Positions 12,171 through 19,616 of a DNA stretch of 29,140 nucleotides are shown here, piece after piece (the first letter of the stretch is position 1; every line of letters starts with the position of its first letter). This DNA comes from Acrasis kona (taxonomy: Eukaryota; Heterolobosea; Eutetramitea; Acrasida; Acrasidae). The stretch spans positions 1 to 29,140 of the forward strand of contig JAOPGA020000161.1 in assembly GCA_026419775.2 (NCBI GenBank). The letters are read 5' to 3'. The notes beneath the pieces were generated by a model. The model saw only the letters and a program-made list of their open reading frames with translations. It ran no database searches and was not told where the DNA came from. The translations under genes and the position numbers were made by a program.

Positions 12171-12571
12171 GATAAATCAAATTGTCGGTGATCCAATATG
12201 CAGATTTTGCAAAACAACAAACCAACATGTCTGGGTATGTAGATGTATGGAAAGCTTTCGGAAGTGCTAGTAATAACAGTCCTGCTCCCTTGGTACAGGC
12301 GACTGGTGATGTTAACAATGACTCTGCTCCTTCTGTTCAGCCGTGTGCTGTCATTAGTAACGTATATCATGACACAGGGGACAAAACATTCCTGTCAAGT
12401 AAGAAGAGGGTATTTATTTATAGGTATCGATTGAAGGTACAACAATTATTGTACAATGCGCGACAGTTGTATCTGGATGAGAGTGACACCAAACCAACGC
12501 CTGAACAAAGGCTTTATCTACATCATGTGATGTTTTTCAAGAATGAATTAGGGAAATTTATCAAACGCAAG
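12120..12571. repeat. 25-bp perfect inverted repeat
   Basis: The 25 bases at 12547–12571 occur as an exact reverse complement at 12120–12144. Both copies are read as protein in their own direction and give the same peptide, LGKFIKRK, one in each of two divergent ORFs. The match stops abruptly on both sides at the DNA level. Confidence 0.85.
12148..12167. promoter_or_regulatory. Perfect 20-bp palindrome, possible bidirectional TATA core
   Basis: Twenty bases reading ATCAATATAT and its mirror complement form a perfect palindrome between two divergent ORFs. The alternating TATATA gives TATA-like boxes in both directions, about 60 nt before the plus-strand ATG at 12227. A promoter role is inferred. 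Confidence 0.4.
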
Positions 12572-12886
12572 TATCCCACAAGCGAGGACCACTACGATGT
12601 TGAGTTGACTCCGGACGAGCTTAAGGTATTGACTAGGCTGGACGAGGACTTTGAGATATGGCCAATCGCCGAGGAACAATTCAATGATTATGTTCGTGTA
12701 GGGCCTGGCTACGTTACCTACGGCCACGTGGTTTTACATAAAAACAAACAAGTGCTGTATTTTGGTGAATCATGTGATCACCTGACAGAGACATCCGGTC
12801 ATTTCAGTCCCACATTAACCAAGGTTATTAATGTTATGTTACAGGCTGCTATCGTTTGGATAGACAATCGATCATGGGTTCGGTAA
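12227..12886 (+). CDS. Unrecognised ORF, possibly from a mobile element
   Basis: About 219 residues from the first good ATG (MSGYVDVWKAFGSAS). The first 60 residues are Ser/Asn/Pro-rich. After that comes an ordered-looking mix: a basic helix region (RVFIYRYRLKVQQLL, LGKFIKRK), an acidic part (LTPDELKVLTRLDEDFEIW) and a beta-rich part (GPGYVTYGHVVLHKNKQVLYF). There are no catalytic motifs, signal peptide or membrane segments. It lies beside a retroelement fossil and shares the LGKFIKRK peptide with that fossil's upstream ORF, so it may be part of an element. Confidence 0.45.
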   Translation: MSGYVDVWKAFGSASNNSPAPLVQATGDVNNDSAPSVQPCAVISNVYHDTGDKTFLSSKKRVFIYRYRLKVQQLLYNARQLYLDESDTKPTPEQRLYLHHVMFFKNELGKFIKRKYPTSEDHYDVELTPDELKVLTRLDEDFEIWPIAEEQFNDYVRVGPGYVTYGHVVLHKNKQVLYFGESCDHLTETSGHFSPTLTKVINVMLQAAIVWIDNRSWVR

Positions 12887-13185
12887 TCTTTAGGGCCTTT
12901 CAGAACCGAGATGATGCATACCATCTAGAGACGTTACTTATAGATAAGGCAATACGTCTGTTTGTGAAGGAACCGGAGAGTCTTGTTTTGATGAACAATT
13001 CCAAAGTTTATACAACTGGTCCCTTGATTAGATTGTTGGATTCTGCCGCTAATGAGGCAATATGTGTAGCGATGAAAACGGGAGTACCGCTCGTGGGAGT
13101 ATGGCCCGATTATGATTATCTTGTACACCGTTTCCGCGCCAAGCAGTACCAAGGATCTAAGAAACGAAAGGTTGACTCTGAATAG
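12874..13185 (+). CDS. Second unrecognised ORF with a C-terminal nuclear-localisation-like motif
   Basis: About 103 residues from ATG 12874, overlapping the end of the preceding ORF by 13 nt in another frame. It has a compact, mixed composition (VIFRAFQNRDDAYHLETLL; VPLVGVWPDYDYLVHRF) and ends GSKKRKVDSE, which contains a classical monopartite KKRKV nuclear localisation signal. It probably belongs with the upstream ORF functionally; how the two are expressed cannot be settled here. No family is recognised. Confidence 0.4.
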   Translation: MGSVIFRAFQNRDDAYHLETLLIDKAIRLFVKEPESLVLMNNSKVYTTGPLIRLLDSAANEAICVAMKTGVPLVGVWPDYDYLVHRFRAKQYQGSKKRKVDSE

Positions 13186-14265
13186 ATGAATTCATCTTGA
13201 CTTTTGGATCCCCAAATGTTAATATAAAGTTTTAATTTTCTTATGGTTGTTGAGTTCTTGATATGTTGGTAAGAATAAAAATCCCTCATGTGGAATGAAT
13301 TAAATTCGGTTAAAAGTATTTTTTTTTGAACTAATGATGAGATTGACCCACCATTTTAAAGTATTTCCTGAAATGTGTCGCTAATTCTTTCTTGGCTTTG
13401 TTCATCCCTGTTGAAGAAAATGATGGATGGTGACTTGACCATTTTTGAATTCTTGTTCAATGAATAATCATAGTAGTACACCCACTATGTAAACAATACT
13501 ACAGTACGCCCGTAATATATGTTTAGTTGTTGTCCGTTTTCCGTTGTCTTTGTGTATACGGCAGTGTCACCTGCTTTAAACACGTGTGAGGAGATCCGGT
13601 ATTCGCGTATGAGGAGCAAACATTAAAGTACTTGACCCAATGTTTTGGCAAATTGAGCAGCACGCAGCTGTCTTGTCTGCCGGGTGGAGGGACCCCTGAG
13701 GAACAACATTTAGTACTTGACCAAATGTTTTGGTCTTCGAGCAGTGCGCAATTGCTTTCAGAACCGAGTAGAGAGTGTAACGGTTATCGCGAAACACCGC
13801 TCTTAGGAGACTGAGACCCGTAGGGAATGTACCGTTCCCTTGTTCATGTAATGAAAGTCGACCATAATGTCTTGATTGGATCTAGAGGGTTTCTTGTTTT
13901 GAATAGATCTTATCTATCTTCGTGATGATAAATGGTTCATTTTGATGAGGTGTTGAAATGAAAACATCCCAACCGACAATTCTAATGTGTAGTTTTTGAT
14001 GCTCTAATTTGATTTCTTACCCAAATTCATCACTTGGAGTGAATACCGTTGATGATTCTTATAGTTTTCTCAAATGGTCCTGTTGGATACTTCACTTCTA
14101 CTTGATGGTAAAGGTCTCAACANCAAGTCAACCAACCACACATGTCCTAATAAAGCTTTTCGCAGAATGCGATTTATAAAAACGTTTAATAGACTCTGCG
14201 TACATTGAGTGATCAAATGAATCAAAGCTTTGATTCATTTTCTACACATGCATTTCCCACACTTA
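13186..14265. other. Decayed region with short minus-strand coding-like pieces
   Basis: No intact gene. Short minus-strand stretches look protein-like (for example VFKAGDTAVYTKTTENGQQL near 13500–13580, YHQVEVKYPTGPFEK near 14050–14110, MYAESIKRFYKSHSAKSF near 14150–14210), in differing frames. The composition resembles worn mobile-element protein, but no family can be named with confidence. An unresolved base (N) lies at 14123. A local duplication with an 85-bp period is listed separately. Confidence 0.35.
13627..13756 (+). repeat. Imperfect direct repeat, 85-bp period
   Basis: Units starting at 13627 and 13712 share AGTACTTGACC, AATGTTTTGG, GAGCAG and a GCA-rich end, with scattered differences over about 45 bp. 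An old local duplication; the intervening 40 bp are unrelated. Confidence 0.6.
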
Positions 14266-14876
14266 TCACAGCCAAAAGTGCTCTTCTTCCTGAATAGGGC
14301 GGCCTGATCTTGATCCCTTTGGTTCAGCTCGTAACTCTATACGCGCTTTTCGTGCATCGTTCATCCCATTTTTAAGAATGGAGTAGAATGGCTCGAAGAT
14401 TTTGTTAAACGCATCAAGAGGTGTCACATTTTCCCCACATGTTCTTTTAGTTGGTTTAGGTGGCTTTTCCTTTACATTAAAAACTTCATTGTCAACATGA
14501 GCAAAATGGTGGTACGCATATTCCTTATCCTCAAACTCGACTTCAACCGCTAAACTATTATCCGCCTGGGATGATATTGTGAGTGTTGGTACTGCTGGTT
14601 TTAGTGGTATAAACTTATTACACGAAATGCTATTTCTGAATGCTGGTCATAGCAAGGACCATCGTCGATTCTTTTCCTCTTTCCTAAAACTGATTGTGAT
14701 GTTGATGCAGATGGGTTGTTTACTTGTGCTGCAGGTGGCTCTCTATATGTGGCATCATCATCAACAGAACTGTTTGGTATAGGTACAAAGAAGTTGCTTG
14801 CAGCCTGTTGAGTGTAATTATCAAATTGGAAAACAAAATTACCACCAGACTCCTGCGATATCGTGAGTACAATCGA
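14266..14876 (-). other. Unrecognised basic, Pro/Ser-rich coding-like remnant
   Basis: Two minus-strand open stretches, about 14624–14876 and 14266–14594. The first contains Pro/Ser-rich, probably disordered sequence and a nuclear-localisation-like LGKRKRIDD. The second is helical and charged (PLDAFNKIFEPFYSILKNGM). At its end, in an alternative frame, lies a Cys cluster (FGCDKCGKCMC), like the small zinc-binding tails of some transposases. The family is unknown. Position between element fragments suggests mobile-element origin. Confidence 0.35.
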
Positions 14877-14949
14877 CTAATTGATTACCGCTCTAAAAGT
14901 CTAAACAAGAACATAGGAGACTCAGCCTTCAAAACTCTATGTAAAATAG

Positions 14950-15306
14950 AACAGCACCCACATTACTTGTCTAAATTTAGTCTCTAAGTGCTGTAGAATT
15001 TTTGATTCATTTTATGGAGACGGTATTGCGCGTGCAAATAGGCTGCAACAATGTTGTAATTATGTGTTTTATGTAACTCAAAGGGCTATAAGTAATTTCA
15101 ATCCCAGCAGTTATAAAATTGTATACGAGGACACCACACCACAAGGAATTCTAGAGTGTGGCATATATGCTTATTTTTATGTGCTATGTATCTTGAAGAA
15201 AGATAAAGAGCAAATTTTATTACGATTATCCCCACCAGTAGTACAAAAGATACGTATTCGAATTCTGTATTGTTACATTCATGCACCGCAAATTGTACTA
15301 AATTAA
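14950..15306 (+). mobile_element. Ulp1/C48-type cysteine protease fragment, fossil
   Basis: About 118 open residues. A RIFDSFYGDG segment fits the position of the strand that follows the catalytic His in Ulp1-like proteases. TPQGILECGIYAYFYV fits the Gln...(D/E)CG catalytic block, with Gln at 15142 and Cys at 15157; an amphipathic C-terminal helix region follows. The N-terminal half of the domain is not visible. Such domains are common in large DNA transposons and virus-like elements, and here no host protein surrounds it, so it is best treated as a fragment of a broken element. Confidence 0.5.
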
Positions 15307-15583
15307 TTAACGACATTAATGTTTATTGCTGTTTTTAATTTATATTACACGACACTTGTTCATCGAATTTCTTTACTTTTCCATTTTATACACGATGTTT
15401 ATTTCTTAAATTGACCTGGCGTGACTGCTTGGGAGGACTTCACGAATTGAGCAGTTCACAAGTGTGAGAATTACAAAAAACGGTTTGTCAGTTGATGACG
15501 AGAAAAGTTCGTTTGTCAGATAATTAATTATAAATAGTGCTTTTTTTTATTGGCCATTTTCTAGTTGGACAACTCAAGCCGAA
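15307..15583 (+). promoter_or_regulatory. Promoter region with TATA box of the surface-protein gene
   Basis: TATAAATAG at 15529–15537 lies 47 nt before the ATG at 15584, a normal distance for a TATA-driven start about 25–30 nt downstream of the box. The rest is AT-rich with no open frame. This is the clearest core promoter in the window. Confidence 0.6.
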
Positions 15584-16375
15584 ATGAACACATCAGTACC
15601 ATGGTTTTGGTTATTGATTCTTCAATTAATTATGTGTGCAGACACAGACCCAACAGGTTATAGAAATTATTCACCAACAAAATCAATGCAATGTCCTTAT
15701 GGAAGGGATGCCAGTCAAAATGATAAGTTTGATTTGTGTATGTTACCCAAAGGCGATAATTGCTGCTTTCCAAATCATCAAGCGCATATATATACAATTA
15801 TGAAACATATTTATAATGCATATCATGTCGATCATCCCAATTGCTTACTGTATTCTCTCGGATTTTATTGTGCACCATGCATAAAGAATGTGACTGATTA
15901 TGCTTACGACTATTTGAGGAACAAAGTAAGATTTTGCAAGGACTACTGCTATGCTCTTCACAGTGGATGTCCATCGTCAATTAATGCAGATGTTTTTTGT
16001 GCTGATTCCCTACTTTTTGATAATGATAACAATAACGCATGCGTCCTTCCTAACGACGTTTCATTTATTTACACTGTTGATCCAGAAACAATAAAACAAA
16101 ACTTAAATAACATACCAAATGCCATGGATCCATACGTGCCAATACCTATATACGGTAGAGGTGCAGGAGTGTCTAACAATGAGCTTTCCCAAGGAGGTTC
16201 TTCAACAAATTCGAACACAAACCAATCATCAACATCAACAACTCCATCAAGTGGACCATCTAACACTATCCCCGCAGCAACCTCCCCTCCAGCAAAAGCA
16301 TCTAGTGCTTCAACGACTAACGTGTCGTTCCCATTATGTTTCGTACTAACATTTATAATCATGACTACTTTCTAA
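15584..16375 (+). CDS. Folate-receptor-like GPI-anchored surface protein
   Basis: An intronless 263-residue protein. It starts with a signal peptide (MNTSVPWFWLLILQLIMC) and has a Cys-rich ectodomain to about residue 160. HPNCLLYSLGFYCAPC...VRFCKDYCYALHSGC recalls the folate-receptor/HHIP-type fold (CxxC...CxxxC spacing). Then comes a Ser/Thr/Pro-rich stalk (about residues 195–245) and a hydrophobic C-terminus (FPLCFVLTFIIMTTF) after small residues, which is the pattern of a GPI-attachment signal. It probably sits on the outer plasma membrane. The ligand is unknown; folate binding should not be assumed because the similarity is limited to the Cys framework. It has its own TATA box and poly(A) signal, so it is an independent unit between mobile-element zones. 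Confidence 0.75.
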   Translation: MNTSVPWFWLLILQLIMCADTDPTGYRNYSPTKSMQCPYGRDASQNDKFDLCMLPKGDNCCFPNHQAHIYTIMKHIYNAYHVDHPNCLLYSLGFYCAPCIKNVTDYAYDYLRNKVRFCKDYCYALHSGCPSSINADVFCADSLLFDNDNNNACVLPNDVSFIYTVDPETIKQNLNNIPNAMDPYVPIPIYGRGAGVSNNELSQGGSSTNSNTNQSSTSTTPSSGPSNTIPAATSPPAKASSASTTNVSFPLCFVLTFIIMTTF

Positions 16376-16425
16376 ACCTTGCAGTTGGGAAGCACCGACC
16401 ATCTTAACCAAAAAGTCTCATGCCA

Positions 16426-16431
16426 AATAAA
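16426..16431 (+). promoter_or_regulatory. Polyadenylation signal AATAAA
   Basis: AATAAA 50 nt after the stop of the folate-receptor-like gene, with a second AATAAA a little further on (16441). Confidence 0.6.
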
Positions 16432-16660
16432 ATACTCATAATAAAAAGAAAAGTTGCTAGGAAGTTATAAGAACAATTTTTTTATTAGAACTCTTTTTCA
16501 ATTTACATTTCGGTTAACGCGTGCATTACCTTTATTACTTTTACAATAGAACTCTTTTCAGTAAAAAAGTGTGATAAATAGTGACAGGCTAAAACATGGG
16601 GTTAAAAATTAACGCATGTAATAAACTCAACCTCTTATTTATAACGCATGTATTATTTAT

Positions 16661-17644
16661 TTAAAGTTTTGTTTTGAGGATTGCCAGAATCTCCTCCATG
16701 TTGGTATCCATCTTCTTCATGTTGGCCTCTATCTTTGACATCCTCTCCTCTGTTGCATTGCTGCTGCTGGTTGTGAGACTCTGCACCATTCTATCCATTG
16801 ACTCAACCATCTTCATTCGGGTTTCTGACTGCTTCTTGAGCTCCTCTAACCTTTGCTTCTCCTGCTCCCTTGCAGCAGCAATCTGGCGGTTTTTCTCGTG
16901 CATCCTGCTGTGGAGATCCTCACGATCAATTGCCTGTTGATTGTTGTAGCTTGCTTTTGCAGCCTGAATGCCCTCAATTGTGGTGAGAGATTCTGATGAT
17001 TCTTGAGTTTGCTGGCACGCCTTCCTGTTTGCTTCAGCAGCAGCTTCTTCATGTTCAGAGAGTTTCTGCTTTGGCTCCTCATCAGGCTCTGTGCCACTAT
17101 CATCACTAAAAACTTTCTTCACCACATTATCACGTTTACTACTCCCCCGTCCAGTGCTTGTTTTTTTGTTCGCTGCAGTCGTCGAACTTCGCACAGCATT
17201 CTTTATTGTCTTTTCAGAGCATCCATATGTTTTTATAATGTTCTTAACCTCCACGCTCTGTAAGGTTTTAGCCCAATACTTCTTGCCACCCTGATGAACA
17301 CGAACGATTGTTGCTTTCACGTCATTTGGCAGACGGAACCTTTTCTTTTTTGGCTGTTTGACTGCTCCGTCGTCCTCATCCACACTTTCATCAGAAGACT
17401 CAATATCACGCTCTGATCGACTTGTCCTCTTTGTGCCTCTCTGTGAATTTGATTGGCTATTATGTGGAGCATGATCTTTAGGTGTTTGTGACGCTTCAAC
17501 TTGTGTTGCATCCGATTCCGGTATGGAAGACATAATTGCTGCTGCTTCCTCTTCTGCTAATCGCATGTTGTAAGCGGTTTGAGGCGATGGTGGACGATCT
17601 TCATCAGAAGAAGAGCTTTGTCTGTGTGTGTCTGATTGATCCAT
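16661..17644 (-). CDS. Harbinger second protein (charged, coiled-coil, likely DNA-binding partner)
   Basis: 327 residues from ATG 17644. The N-terminal third is acidic and Ser-rich (disordered) with a KKKRF basic patch. The middle (RLPNDVKATIVRVHQGGKKY ... IIKTYGCSEKTIKNAV) looks like a small helical DNA-binding unit. From about residue 190 on it is Gln/Glu/Lys-rich coiled coil (EQEKQRLEELKKQSETRMKM). In Harbinger elements the partner gene usually encodes a Myb/trihelix-like protein needed for nuclear import and DNA binding of the transposase. I cannot confirm a Myb fold here, but the divergent position beside the transposase supports the role. Confidence 0.65.
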   Translation of the reverse strand: MDQSDTHRQSSSSDEDRPPSPQTAYNMRLAEEEAAAIMSSIPESDATQVEASQTPKDHAPHNSQSNSQRGTKRTSRSERDIESSDESVDEDDGAVKQPKKKRFRLPNDVKATIVRVHQGGKKYWAKTLQSVEVKNIIKTYGCSEKTIKNAVRSSTTAANKKTSTGRGSSKRDNVVKKVFSDDSGTEPDEEPKQKLSEHEEAAAEANRKACQQTQESSESLTTIEGIQAAKASYNNQQAIDREDLHSRMHEKNRQIAAAREQEKQRLEELKKQSETRMKMVESMDRMVQSLTTSSSNATEERMSKIEANMKKMDTNMEEILAILKTKL

Positions 17645-17749
17645 TTTTTGCTTAATATATTTAAAGTCCGGAATCTGATCGTCCTTCTAGTGCCCTGATT
17701 CTGTCATCACATATTTGTGCTTACTTCTATAGATAGTCAACTGGAAATC

Positions 17750-18802
17750 ATGAACAAAACCGAAAAATCGAATGTGATCAAAGCAGCCCTCCTTTGTGCG
17801 ATTCTTTTTGAGATAAGCACAATCGAAGATGAAGATGCCTATATTAGTTACCCTTTATTCATTGAGGACGCAGCAAAATATAGTGGAAAAGGGTTAGGAA
17901 GGGGGAAAGGTATTCGAAAAAAGAGGCGCATTCACCACGAAAGGCGTAGCAACTATCAGTATTTTACGAAGTTTCCATCACTCTTTCAGAAAAACACGCA
18001 TCTTAGCCAAGCCCAGTTTGATTGTATTGTTGAAGATGTCGGAGATCAGAGGGAGTATGTTTTGAAAAAAACCAACATTTTATGTTTATCGTATGAGGAT
18101 ATGGTTCTTTTGACTTTAATCTGGCTTGTAAAGTACGAGTCCTACTCTTCACTATCTTTAATGTTTGGAGTGTCTGAGTATGTAATAAGCATGACAATCA
18201 ATACAATGACAGAGGTGCTCTGCGCCTATTTTATGCGATATATCCGAAACAAACAAGCATCCACCACACAATCATCGCTTAGCAGCCACATTTTATTTGT
18301 TTTGGATGGCACTATACACATGAGATTGCGACCACAAAAGAGCCAACATTTTTGGTACAATACTCACTATGAAATGCACGGTATGGTGACACAGTTACTA
18401 GTTGATTTTGACGGATATATTGTCGCCTTTGAAACTGGGTTTCCTGGATCGATGCATGATTCAACACAAGCAAATCACAGCCATACTATTCGCAGCGCTA
18501 TTGGGACGAATTTTGCACTAACTGATTCAGCTTATAGTGGACTTGACTTCTGTGTTGCAGGATATAAACCCTCACAACTCCAGGAGGACCCAAACAGAGT
18601 TGAGTTTGACCGTATATCAAGGAGGGAGCAGAAGATTGTAGAGCACATCAATGGCTTCTTTAAAAAGTGCAGGANAGTCAGCAAGAAAAAAGCATTTGAG
18701 CACTCAGTACCGCTTCACATTCGCTGCGTAGGCATGGCTTGTGGTTTGTATAACTTCCGAAAGGCGTGTGGGGAATTTTCTGTTAAGAAACCGGAAATGT
18801 AA
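17750..18802 (+). CDS. Harbinger DDE transposase (DDE_Tnp_4 type)
   Basis: 350 residues from ATG 17750; the frame is open further upstream without an ATG. It belongs to the PIF/Harbinger nuclease family, which cuts and joins the element ends. The catalytic triad fits: Asp in FVLDGTIHMR (about residue 186), Asp in LTDSAYSGLD (about 259) and Glu in REQKIVEHINGFFKK (about 298). The N-terminal part has a helical region (FDCIVEDVGDQ...YEDMVLLTLIWL) that usually holds a helix-turn-helix. The C-terminal ACGLYNFRKACG is typical. One codon near 18675 is unresolved because of an N. Otherwise it looks intact at normal family length. Confidence 0.85.
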   Translation: MNKTEKSNVIKAALLCAILFEISTIEDEDAYISYPLFIEDAAKYSGKGLGRGKGIRKKRRIHHERRSNYQYFTKFPSLFQKNTHLSQAQFDCIVEDVGDQREYVLKKTNILCLSYEDMVLLTLIWLVKYESYSSLSLMFGVSEYVISMTINTMTEVLCAYFMRYIRNKQASTTQSSLSSHILFVLDGTIHMRLRPQKSQHFWYNTHYEMHGMVTQLLVDFDGYIVAFETGFPGSMHDSTQANHSHTIRSAIGTNFALTDSAYSGLDFCVAGYKPSQLQEDPNRVEFDRISRREQKIVEHINGFFKKCRXVSKKKAFEHSVPLHIRCVGMACGLYNFRKACGEFSVKKPEM

Positions 18803-18868
18803 TAAAAAGTGCATTGTATTATAAATAAGAGGTTTTGTATTNTACACGTGCAATAAAATTAATACATG

Positions 18869-19616
18869 CCCATTGCATGCTTTATCAAAATGTAACAGCC
18901 AAAAGAGTTCAAATATGGCGTTTATTTCTATGGATAATACATCACCTCACTTCACACCTTTAATCACATCAAATCTCTTCTGATCATGACTCTACTGCTA
19001 TTCTATCTACTCACCTTATCCTAACAACCACTATCCGAAGTATTGAAGCCTCAACTCCCTATATTTGTAGCTCACCCTGTACAACCTCTAATCAATGGAC
19101 CTCAATCCAATACTTTTAGGCCGCAACCTCCTGGGTCTCAACCCCTTTCACAATTATAATAATATCTATTAAAGGACCGCGATCCTCTAATAGTCAATCT
19201 AATCTGCAACCTCTAATCAATGGACCTCAATCCAAATATCATTAGGCCGCAACCCCTTGGGCCTCGACCCGCCAAATGGACCTCAATCCAATATCATTAG
19301 GCCGCGACCTCTTGGACCTCAACCCATATATTACAATACACATAATATCTATGAACAGACCGCAATCCTCTAGTAGGCACGCAACCTATCAATGAGCCTC
19401 AACTCTTCTCCACCTGATCTTATCCTTGGACCTCCCATAATCAATCTCTATCATATTTTATTTTTAACCCTCTATCCACCTAATGTGTAGTATAGATAAT
19501 CTTCCCTTCCTTCTAATGACATCCTTGATCAACCTCTATTATATGCTCCCCCCTTACTTATAAACGCGAAAACTACCAAACTATACAGAGAACTAATCAA
19601 GCGGTGGGAGGGTGGG
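18869..19616. repeat. Dispersed 125-bp repeat plus higher-order tandem repeats
   Basis: 18908–19032 matches 27851–27975 in reverse complement with one difference. After it, 19090–19380 holds three variants of an approximately 55-bp unit (GGACCTCAATCCAA...TTAGGCCGC...CCTCAACCC-like) at about 19092–19145, 19213–19271 and 19272–19326, plus two copies of an approximately 50-bp spacer (AATATCTAT...GACCGC...TCCTCTA) at about 19149–19196 and 19327–19376. There is no open frame. It abuts the DIRS-like element and may be its outer terminal segment. Confidence 0.7.

Larger units (their letters stand above)
16614..18868. mobile_element. Harbinger (PIF) DNA transposon with both genes
   Basis: About 2.25 kb with two divergent genes, the usual Harbinger plan: a DDE transposase (plus) and a second charged protein (minus). 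The ends carry related inverted sequences: both start GCATGTA and share a perfect 16-bp inverted block (16629–16644 and 18819–18834), with looser similarity between. I see no certain 3-bp target duplication, so outer ends are approximate. Unresolved bases lie at 18675 (inside the transposase) and 18841. Both ORFs are open, so the copy could be recent. Confidence 0.78.

Noticed and set aside
13186-14265. A named integrase or transposase gene in this zone
   Set aside because: The coding-like pieces are short and in mixed frames; resemblance to integrase tails is too weak to name a family.
15098-15316. Minus-strand open frame opposite the Ulp1-like piece
   Set aside because: It has no protein-like pattern; the plus frame carries the protease blocks.
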